DNA of 64,000 nucleotides from JALHNI01 sp044226365 (lineage in GTDB: Bacteria > Acidobacteriota > Terriglobia > Bryobacterales > Bryobacteraceae), in the NCBI GenBank assembly GCA_044226365.1, contig JBGAHE010000018.1:1-64000 (forward strand), written 5' to 3'. Each line of letters opens with the position of its first letter. The stretch's first letter is position 1. A program made the translations under genes and the position numbers. The notes under the pieces were generated by a model. That model had not been told where the DNA came from. It worked only from the letters and a program-made list of their open reading frames with translations, and searched no databases. Below, piece by piece: positions 57,832 to 64,000 of the stretch.

Positions 57832-60446
57832 TGGACCGGCCGAATCCAGACGAGTTGCTGGCCCGGGTCGCCGCGGCGGACCGGCAGGAGAAGCGCGGCC
57901 ACTTGAAGGTCTTCTTCGGCGCTTCACCCGGCGTCGGCAAGACGTTTGCCATGCTGGAGGCCGCGCGGCGTCAGCGCGAAGCGGGCGTCGACGTCCTGGT
58001 GGGCGTGGTGGAGACGCACCGCCGCGCCGAGACGATGGCCTTGCTCGAAGGCTTCGCCGTGCTGCCGCGCAAGGCCGTGGCGCATCGCGGCGTGACGCTC
58101 GAGGAGTTCGACCTCGACGCGGCGCTGGCCCGGCATCCGGAGTTGCTGCTGGTGGACGAGCTCGCGCACACCAACGCGCCCGGCTCCCGCCACGTGAAGC
58201 GCTGGCAGGACGTGATGGAACTGGTGGACGCCGGCATCAACGTCTACACCACGCTGAACGTGCAGCATCTGGACAGCCTGAACGACGTGGTGGCGCAGGT
58301 AACCGGCGTGACGGTGCGCGAGACGCTGCCCGATTCGGTGCTCGACCAAGCCGATGAGATTGAGCTGATCGACCTGCCGATTGAGGAACTGCTACGGCGC
58401 CTGGAAGAAGGCAAGGTCTACATCCCCGATCAGGCCGAGCGGGCGCGGCAGAGCTTCTTCAGACCCGGCAATCTGAACGCGCTGCGCGAGATGGCGCTGC
58501 GGCGCACGGCCGATCGGGTGGACGCGCAGCTGCGCCATTACCGGAACGACCACGCGATCGATTCGACGTGGCCGGTGATGGAGCGGCTGCTGGTGTGCAT
58601 CGGGCCGAGCCCGTTTTCGGCCAAGCTGATCCGCGCGGCAAAGCGCCTGGCGGATCGTTTGCACGCCGAGTGGATGGTGGCGTTTGTAGAGACGCCGGCG
58701 TACGCGCAATTGCCCGAGGAGCGGCGCGCGAGTCTGCTGGCGTCGCTGCGGCTGGCCGAGCAACTGGGCGCCAAGACCGTGCGGCTGACCGGGTCTAATG
58801 CCGCAGCGGCGCTGCTGCAGTACGCGCGCTCGAAGAACGTCTCGAAGATCGTGATCGGCCGGCAGGCGGCGCCGTTGTGGCGGCGCTTGTGGCGCGGCTC
58901 GGTGCTCGATGACCTGATCGAATTGAGCAGCGACATTGAGATCTATGCCATCTCCGGCGAGCCGGGGCCGGTGGAGCGGTTCCGGCCGGCGAAGGCGAAG
59001 GCGCCGCATTGGTCCGAGTGGGCGACGGCGACCGCGGCCGTCGCGATCGCGTCGGTGGTGGCGATGATGCTGCGCGGAGCGCTGGCGGCGACCAACCTGG
59101 CGATGCTGTTTCTGCTGGCCATTGTGGCGGTGGCGATGCGCTCGTCGCGGCGCGTGGCTTTCTTCACGGCGTTCCTCGCCGTGGCGGCGTTCGACTTCTT
59201 CTGCGTCCCGCCTTACTTTACCTTCAGCGTCACCGATTATGAGTACGTGGTGACGTTCGGGGTGATGCTGGCCGTGGGGCTGATCATCAGCGGCCTGACG
59301 GTGCGCATTCGCCGGCAGGCAGAGCATGCCGTAGCGCGCGAAGCCGAAACGCAGGCGCTCTACCAATTGACCAAAGACCTGGCCGGCGAGACCCGGCTGT
59401 TCGAAGTCGCGCGGCGGGCGGGCCAGATCACCAGCGAGATCTTCGGCGGCGCGGTGGTGATCTTTCTGCCGGAAGACGACGGCAAGATTTCGTTCCGCCG
59501 CCGGACGACGGATCATCTGCCGGTGCCGCAGAGCGAGGCCGGCATCGCGCAATGGGTGTTCGACCACGGGCAGAAGGCCGGCAAAGGCGAGGACACTTTG
59601 CCCGGCGCGACGGCCGTCTATCTGCCGCTGGGGCGCGTGGGTGTGATGGCCGTGCTTTCGGACCAGGCGCAGACGCCCGAGCGGCTGCATCTGCTCGATG
59701 TGTTTGCGCGGCAGACGGCCCTGGCGCTCGAGCGGGCCGCCAACCAGGATGCGGCAGCCCAGATGAAGACCGAGCAGATGCGCAGCTCGCTGCTGAGCGC
59801 GGTGTCGCACGATCTGCGGACGCCGTTGGCCTCGATCACCGGGGCGGCGACGAGCTTGCTGGAGCATGGCGAGCAGTTCGATGCGGCCACCAGCCGGGGT
59901 CTGGTGGAGAGCATCGCCGAGGAAGCAGCGCGGCTCGAGCGGCTGGTGAACAATCTGCTCGAGATGACGAAGCTCGAGTCCGGGGCGGTGGCAAGGCGGG
60001 ATTGGCATCCGCTGGAGGAGATTGTGGGCGCGGCGTTGACGCGGTTGGAGCCGGCGCTGGCGGGCCGGGAGGTGAAGACGGATCTGCCGGCCGAGTTGCC
60101 GCTGCTATGGGTGGACGATGTGCTGATCGAGCAGGTGCTGATCAACCTGGTGGAGAACGCGGTGAAGTACACGCCGGCGGGGTCGCCGATTGAGGTTGCG
60201 GCGAAGCGGGAGGGCGATTGGGTCGAGGTGGAGGTGCGCGACCGGGGGCCGGGCTTGCCGGCGGGCGAGGAGGACCGCATGTTCGAGAAGTTCGTGAGGG
60301 GGACGGGCGAAAATGCGCGCGGGGCGGGGCTGGGTTTGGCGATCGTGAAGGCGATTGTGACGGCGCACGGGGGGACGATCGAGGCGCGGCGGCGCGAAGG
60401 CGGGGGGGCCGTAATCCATTGGCGGCTGCCGGTGGGAGCCAGGTGA
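57831..60446 (+). CDS. kdpD: sensor histidine kinase KdpD
   Basis: 871 residues. The N-terminal KdpD domain holds the Walker A motif 'GASPGVGKT' (30-38) and 'LLLVDELAHTNAPGSRH'. A universal-stress-like domain (about 245-365) precedes four membrane helices (about 395-495). A GAF-like domain, the HisKA box 'SAVSHDLRTPLASITG' with His660, and the HATPase ('INLVENAVKYTP', 'DRGPGLP', 'GAGLGLAIVKAIV') follow. It senses K+ limitation and turgor-related cues and phosphorylates KdpE. The start shares a base with the kdpC stop, so sensor and pump are in one operon. Confidence 0.96.
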   Translation: MDRPNPDELLARVAAADRQEKRGHLKVFFGASPGVGKTFAMLEAARRQREAGVDVLVGVVETHRRAETMALLEGFAVLPRKAVAHRGVTLEEFDLDAALARHPELLLVDELAHTNAPGSRHVKRWQDVMELVDAGINVYTTLNVQHLDSLNDVVAQVTGVTVRETLPDSVLDQADEIELIDLPIEELLRRLEEGKVYIPDQAERARQSFFRPGNLNALREMALRRTADRVDAQLRHYRNDHAIDSTWPVMERLLVCIGPSPFSAKLIRAAKRLADRLHAEWMVAFVETPAYAQLPEERRASLLASLRLAEQLGAKTVRLTGSNAAAALLQYARSKNVSKIVIGRQAAPLWRRLWRGSVLDDLIELSSDIEIYAISGEPGPVERFRPAKAKAPHWSEWATATAAVAIASVVAMMLRGALAATNLAMLFLLAIVAVAMRSSRRVAFFTAFLAVAAFDFFCVPPYFTFSVTDYEYVVTFGVMLAVGLIISGLTVRIRRQAEHAVAREAETQALYQLTKDLAGETRLFEVARRAGQITSEIFGGAVVIFLPEDDGKISFRRRTTDHLPVPQSEAGIAQWVFDHGQKAGKGEDTLPGATAVYLPLGRVGVMAVLSDQAQTPERLHLLDVFARQTALALERAANQDAAAQMKTEQMRSSLLSAVSHDLRTPLASITGAATSLLEHGEQFDAATSRGLVESIAEEAARLERLVNNLLEMTKLESGAVARRDWHPLEEIVGAALTRLEPALAGREVKTDLPAELPLLWVDDVLIEQVLINLVENAVKYTPAGSPIEVAAKREGDWVEVEVRDRGPGLPAGEEDRMFEKFVRGTGENARGAGLGLAIVKAIVTAHGGTIEARRREGGGAVIHWRLPVGAR

Positions 60447-60643
60447 CGAAACGAACCCGGGAGTATTTGATTCGAAACGAGTTATGAGTTTTACGGGCTG
60501 CGCTAAAGGCACCCGCGGGCGAGGGAGTCCATAATCCATGGTGGCAGGCCGGACCTAATTTTTAGCGGTAAAACGGTGTCGGAGTCATGGCTAAGTGATT
60601 GGTGGCGCTGGGGTTGAAGGCAGATTAGAATTGTGGTGAACGG

Positions 60644-61333
60644 GTGACAAACACGCCGCAAATTCTGGTGGTGGAGGACGATCCGCAGATCCGGCGGTTT
60701 CTGCGGGCGTCCTTGGGCGCGGACGAATACCGGGTTTACGAAGCGGAGACGGCGAGGGACGGGGCGGCGCAAGCAGCAGCGCGGCAGCCGGATCTGATGG
60801 TGCTGGACCTGGGGTTGCCGGATGAGGACGGGCTGACGGTGATCCGGCAGGTGCGGACCTGGAGCCAGATGCCGATCATCGTGCTTTCGGCGCGCGGGCA
60901 GGAGCGGGTGAAGATTGAGGCGCTTGACGCGGGGGCGGATGACTTTGTCGCTAAGCCGTTTGCGGTGGGGGAGTTAACGGCACGCATCCGGGCGGCGCTA
61001 CGCCGAACGGCGCGGGTGAATGCGACGGGCAGCCGGTTCCGCGTGGGCGAGCTGGACGTGGACCTCGAGGCGCGCGTGGTGCGCGTGGGCGGCGAGGAAG
61101 TGCACCTGACGCCGATTGAGTTCAAGATGCTGAGCGTGCTGATTCATCATGCCGGGAGGGTGCTCACGCAGCGGCAATTGCTGGGTGAGGTGTGGGGGCC
61201 GAATCATACGGAGCAGGCGCAGTATTTACGGGTGTATATGGCGCAGTTGCGAAGGAAGTTGGAGACGGATCCGGCGCGGCCGAAGTACCTGCTGACGGAA
61301 CCGGGAGTGGGATATCGGCTGATGGCGGAATGA
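60644..61333 (+). CDS. kdpE: response regulator KdpE
   Basis: 229 residues, GTG start. The receiver has 'ILVVEDD', phospho-acceptor D55 in 'LMVLDLGLPDEDG' and Lys in 'DDFVAKPFAVGEL'. The OmpR/PhoB-type winged helix has 'VHLTPIEFKMLSVLIHHAGRVLTQRQLL' (part) and 'RVYMAQLRRKLETDPARPKYLLTEPGVGYRL' (part). It activates kdp transcription through the operator at 53436-53460. It is separated from kdpD by a 197-nt gap with no coding sequence. TAGAAT (60626-60631) lies 12 nt before the GTG and could give it its own short-leader promoter. Confidence 0.94.
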   Translation: MTNTPQILVVEDDPQIRRFLRASLGADEYRVYEAETARDGAAQAAARQPDLMVLDLGLPDEDGLTVIRQVRTWSQMPIIVLSARGQERVKIEALDAGADDFVAKPFAVGELTARIRAALRRTARVNATGSRFRVGELDVDLEARVVRVGGEEVHLTPIEFKMLSVLIHHAGRVLTQRQLLGEVWGPNHTEQAQYLRVYMAQLRRKLETDPARPKYLLTEPGVGYRLMAE

Positions 61334-61424
61334 GTTGCTAGACTTATGGTACCAAAACCTTAGGCAAGAATTAACAAGATAATTCAGGTAATCCTGAGTC
61401 CACCGGAGGTCGATATAGGAGCGT

Positions 61425-61790
61425 ATGCACGAACGTCGCACTAAACCTCGCATGCTTTGCGCGGACCTCGTTGAGATCGAATATCAGGATCAGGCGGGCG
61501 AAGCACAGCAGATTACGGCGAATCTCGAAGACATTTCGACCCACGGAGTGTGTTTGCAGACCGAAGAGGAAGTGCCGGTGGGGACGCGGCTGGAGATCAA
61601 GCACAGCCGGGGCCAATTTTCGGGCGACGTGCGCTATTGCCATTACAGTGAGCCGGTGGGGTACTTCCTGGGCGTGGAGTTTGCGGGTGATTGCCAGTGG
61701 ACGCGGCGGCAGTTCAAGCCGATGCACATGCTGGATCCGCGGCGGCTGGTGCAACGAAGTCTGGAGCGCGCCAACAAATCTGCCGGCTGA
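61425..61790 (+). CDS. PilZ domain protein
   Basis: 121 residues. The N-terminal 'ERRTKPR' provides the RxxxR c-di-GMP-binding motif, and 'LEDISTHGVCLQTEEEVPVG' the D/N-x-S-x-x-G motif of PilZ. The beta-barrel continues to 'EPVGYFLGVEFAGD'. A short basic helix ends the protein. It is a stand-alone c-di-GMP effector, possibly for motility or exopolysaccharide control. GGAG lies 4-5 nt before the ATG. Confidence 0.9.
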   Translation: MHERRTKPRMLCADLVEIEYQDQAGEAQQITANLEDISTHGVCLQTEEEVPVGTRLEIKHSRGQFSGDVRYCHYSEPVGYFLGVEFAGDCQWTRRQFKPMHMLDPRRLVQRSLERANKSAG

Positions 61791-61807
61791 TGTGGCAGAG
61801 TTGAAGG

Positions 61808-62545
61808 TTGCCTGAACTCGTTTGGTGGAAATGGCTGCTGGGTGCTTTTTGCGCCTTTAATATCGGTTTAGCGAAGACCGGGATGCCCGGCTTGGGCATT
61901 ATGGCGGTGCCGTTGTTTGTCCTGACGGTGGGGGACGCGCGGCTTTCGGCGGGCTGGCTGTTGCCGGTGCTGCTGACTGCGGATCTGTTCGCAATCATCT
62001 ACTATCGCCGTCATGCGGCGGCCAACCGTCTGTTTACGCTCTTGCCGTGGGTGGTGGTGGGTCTGGCGGCGGGCGCCTACGCGCTGAGCTATCCGGAATG
62101 GATGCTGCGGATGATGGTGGGGTTGATCCTGATCGGGATGCTGTTGTTGTTCTGGCTGCGGACGCGCCAGACGACGCTGCCGACGGAAAGCTGGTGGCAT
62201 GCGGGGGTTTACGGCTGGTCAGCGGGGTTTGCGACGATGGTGGCGAACGCGGCGGGTCCGGTGATGAATGTGTACCTGCTGAGCCGGCGGTTGCCGCGTG
62301 AGGAATTCGTAGCGACCGGGGCGTGGTTTTTCTTTTGCGTGAATGCGTCGAAGATTCCGGTGTACCAATATCACGGCCTTTTCAGCTGGAAATCGTTGGC
62401 TTTCGACGCGGCGCTAGCGCCGGCGACGATTGCGGGGGCGCTGCTGGGGCGGCGGTTGTTACACGCGATTCCGGAGGGGTGGTTTGAGCGGATGGCGTTC
62501 GTGTTGGCGCTGCTGGGGACGCTGTTGCTGTTCGTGCCTAAATAG
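61808..62545 (+). CDS. TSUP family (TauE/SafE-like) membrane permease
   Basis: 245 residues with about seven to eight hydrophobic helices. Family marks: 'CAFNIGLAKTGMPGLGIMAVPLF' near the N-terminus and 'GWSAGFATMVANAAGPVMNVYLLSRRLPREEFVATGAWFFFCVNASKIPVY' in the second half (in pieces). TSUP proteins export sulfite or organosulfonates, or move other small anions. The start is a TTG, because an in-frame stop (61802-61804) precedes it and no ATG is available. It lies 17 nt after the PilZ gene. Confidence 0.9.
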   Translation: MPELVWWKWLLGAFCAFNIGLAKTGMPGLGIMAVPLFVLTVGDARLSAGWLLPVLLTADLFAIIYYRRHAAANRLFTLLPWVVVGLAAGAYALSYPEWMLRMMVGLILIGMLLLFWLRTRQTTLPTESWWHAGVYGWSAGFATMVANAAGPVMNVYLLSRRLPREEFVATGAWFFFCVNASKIPVYQYHGLFSWKSLAFDAALAPATIAGALLGRRLLHAIPEGWFERMAFVLALLGTLLLFVPK

Positions 62546-62554
62546 GGGTACAGT
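62525..62554 (+). promoter_or_regulatory. candidate promoter of ssb
   Basis: TTGCTG (62525-62530), an 18-nt spacer and TACAGT (62549-62554), then 9 nt to the ATG. It overlaps the end of the permease gene and would give a leader of only 2-3 nt, with no Shine-Dalgarno. Confidence 0.4.
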
Positions 62555-62563
62555 CGAGTCAGC

Positions 62564-63028
62564 ATGGCGCGCAGCGTAAACAAAGTCATCTTGATTGGAA
62601 ATCTCGGCAAGGATGCCGAAACGAAGTTCACCACCGGCGGGACGCCCGTCACGAAGTTCACTTTAGCGACGCAGCGGCGTTGGAAGGATCAGGCGAGCGG
62701 CGACTGGAAAGACGAAACCGAGTGGCACAACATCACGCTCTGGAAGAACGAGAACGTGGCGCCGTATCTGACGAAGGGCAAGCAGGTTTACGTGGAGGGC
62801 CGTCTGCGGACGAGCTCTTACGAGGATAAAGAAGGCCAGAAGCGCAGCTTTACGGAAGTGGTTTGCGAAGAGTTGATGCTGCTGAATTCGGGCGGCCGCG
62901 GCGGGGATGATGGCGGCGAGCGCGCGGGTGGCGGCGCTCCGGTGTCGATGCCGCGCAGTGCGCAGCGGAGCCAGCCGGCGCCGGCGTCGTTCGATCCGGG
63001 AATCTCGGATGACGATGTGCCGTTTTAG
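62564..63028 (+). CDS. ssb: single-stranded DNA-binding protein
   Basis: 154 residues. The OB-fold domain (1-110) shows 'VNKVILIGNLGKDAETKFT', 'VTKFTLATQRRWKD', 'TEWHNITLWKNENVAPYLTKGKQVYVEGRL' (part) and 'SYEDKEGQKRSFTEVVCEEL'. A Gly/Pro-rich linker leads to the acidic tip 'DDDVPF' that recruits partner proteins. It coats single-stranded DNA in replication and repair. A strong terminator follows. Confidence 0.96.
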   Translation: MARSVNKVILIGNLGKDAETKFTTGGTPVTKFTLATQRRWKDQASGDWKDETEWHNITLWKNENVAPYLTKGKQVYVEGRLRTSSYEDKEGQKRSFTEVVCEELMLLNSGGRGGDDGGERAGGGAPVSMPRSAQRSQPAPASFDPGISDDDVPF

Positions 63029-63041
63029 GGATTGAGTTGTG

Positions 63042-63073
63042 AAAAAGGCCGGCGCTGAGGCGTCGGCCTTTTT
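63042..63073 (+). terminator. intrinsic terminator after ssb
   Basis: AAAAAGGCCG pairs with CGGCCTTTTT, continued by a G-T wobble and two further GC pairs around loop CTGAGG. The T-run extends to 63076 (eight T). The opposing A-run lets it also act for the convergent dehydrogenase gene. Confidence 0.93.
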
Positions 63074-63114
63074 TTTGTTGGTGGGTTTCAGACCAGGGGC
63101 TGACTACGGCGCCG

Positions 63115-64000
63115 TTAGTAGCCTTTCTTTTTGTCGACGACGTTGATGAGGGGCTGGCCGGCGATGAAGCGGCGGATGTTGGCTTGGATGGTGCCGACCA
63201 TGCGGCCACGGTCGCGGTCGGAACGGCCGGCGATGTGGGGGGTGATGATGACGTTGTCGAACTTCCAGAGGGCGTTGCCTTTGGGGAGAGGTTCGGGGTC
63301 CATGACGTCGACGCCGGCGCCAGCGAGTTTGCGCGAATCGAGTTGCTTGATCAGTGAGTTGAGGTCGTAGGTGCCGCCGCGGGAGACGGCGATGAAGTAG
63401 GAGTTCTGCTTCATGAGCTCGAACTGCTTGGGGCCGACCATTTTGTGGCTCATGGGGGTGTGGGGCGCGGAGATGAACAGGACGTCGGCTTCCGGCATGA
63501 CGGAGTCAATCTGATCGGGCTTGACGACGCGGCTGATGAAGGGGGAGAAGGGGATGTCTTCGGGGTCGACGCAGATGACGGTCATGCCGAACGCCCAGGC
63601 ACGGAGGGAGATCTGGCTACCGATACCGCCACAACCGATGACGACGGCGGTTTTACCGCGAAGTTCGATGCCGGGATAGGGGCGGGGCTGCCAGTTTTCG
63701 TCGGTGCGGGCGCGTTCGAATTTCAGGAGGCCGCGCGACAGGCTGAGGAGCATGGCGAGGGCGTGGTCGGCAATTTCGGGGCCTTGCACGATTTGGTTAT
63801 TGGTGAGAACGATGTCGGAATCGCGGAGGTAGTTACTGCCGGAGAGGTGGAGGACGGTTTCGACACCGGCGCTCATGATCTGCACCCACTTGACGTTTTT
63901 ACCGAGTTGGAGGAGTTCACCGTTGGGGGCGCCGATGACGGCATCGGCATCGACGATTTCGCGGGCGGCGGTGGCACGGTCCGTGGCGACGACGAGGTTG
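63115..64000 (-). CDS. D-2-hydroxyacid dehydrogenase family protein (partial)
   Basis: The frame stays open to the right edge (the residues before the internal GTG at 63885 read 'NGELLQLGKNVKW'), so the N-terminus lies outside. It has an NAD-binding core 'GKTAVVIGCGGIGSQISLRAWAFGM' (part). The catalytic residues are Arg in 'YFIAVSRGGTYDL', Glu in 'DVMDPEPLPKGN' and His in 'VIITPHIAGRSDRD'. It reduces 2-keto acids or oxidises D-2-hydroxyacids; the substrate is not predictable. Codon use differs from that of the upstream + strand genes only by strand. It converges with ssb over a shared terminator. Confidence 0.92.
   Translation of the reverse strand, partial: NLVVATDRATAAREIVDADAVIGAPNGELLQLGKNVKWVQIMSAGVETVLHLSGSNYLRDSDIVLTNNQIVQGPEIADHALAMLLSLSRGLLKFERARTDENWQPRPYPGIELRGKTAVVIGCGGIGSQISLRAWAFGMTVICVDPEDIPFSPFISRVVKPDQIDSVMPEADVLFISAPHTPMSHKMVGPKQFELMKQNSYFIAVSRGGTYDLNSLIKQLDSRKLAGAGVDVMDPEPLPKGNALWKFDNVIITPHIAGRSDRDRGRMVGTIQANIRRFIAGQPLINVVDKKKGY

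Noticed and set aside
1..64000. Horizontal transfer or prophage island.
   Set aside because: No integrase, transposase, direct-repeat boundary or shift in composition was seen. The only TA-like genes are a decayed pair.

Overview
The window is a high-GC bacterial chromosome segment. Its gene content points to an acidobacterium of the Solibacter/Bryobacter type. The markers are a DUF1592 cytochrome plus DUF1552 pair, a vWFA-related protein of the acidobacterial kind, a very large TonB-dependent receptor with a carboxypeptidase-like N-terminal domain, several Tat-exported Gfo/Idh/MocA oxidoreductases, and an exosortase with EpsI. This placement is an inference from family content; no rRNA is present. 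Coding density is very high: no gap exceeds about 210 bases, many neighbours overlap by ATGA or TAATG, and there are no insertion sequences, phage genes or CRISPR arrays.

Layout. 1-7.7 kb: the end of a KAS III-type synthase, a sialidase-like exoenzyme, a Uma2 nuclease-fold protein, adenylate kinase behind a structured leader, an S55 (SpoIVB-like) protease, and exosortase-epsI. 7.7-19.4 kb, mostly minus strand: the DUF1592/DUF1552/nucleoside-hydrolase-like operon, a DUF2384 antitoxin with a wrecked RES toxin, and a six-gene run (MmcQ/YjbR, HEAT-Sel1 protein, two tandem paralogues of an unassigned family, a vWFA protein, a small secreted protein). 19.4-34 kb: rsgA, nadB, a DUF4097 surface protein, the TonB receptor, an hxlR/doxX divergent pair, msrA, an oxidoreductase, a YihY membrane protein, a AAA ATPase split by a frameshift in a proline-rich linker, a zinc-ribbon membrane peptide, DinB and DUF2891.

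34-42.4 kb is a self-contained chemosensory operon: cheY-cheX-cheA-cheW-mcp-cheY-cheB-cheR-cheX. It has one soluble receptor built on three 90-residue repeats, a receiver-less CheB and two CheX phosphatases. 42.3-50 kb holds a secreted metallopeptidase, another oxidoreductase, DUF2911, a sugar isomerase, a sulfatase and an ECF sigma operon. 50-52.6 kb holds ybaK, lepA and tRNA-Met. 52.6-61.3 kb holds a nitrilase-family amidase and the full kdp potassium system (a small membrane peptide, then kdpF-A-B-C-D and kdpE), preceded by a sequence closely resembling the E. coli KdpE operator as I remember it. The end carries a PilZ protein, a TSUP permease, ssb with a clear terminator, and a partial 2-hydroxyacid dehydrogenase.

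Recurring themes are exported degradative or oxidative proteins (sialidase, sulfatase, oxidoreductases, isomerase), a surface-modification module (exosortase/EpsI), and two complete signalling systems (Che and Kdp). At several genes without a Shine-Dalgarno sequence, a -10-like hexamer sits 6-7 nt before the start codon, which suggests leaderless transcripts.
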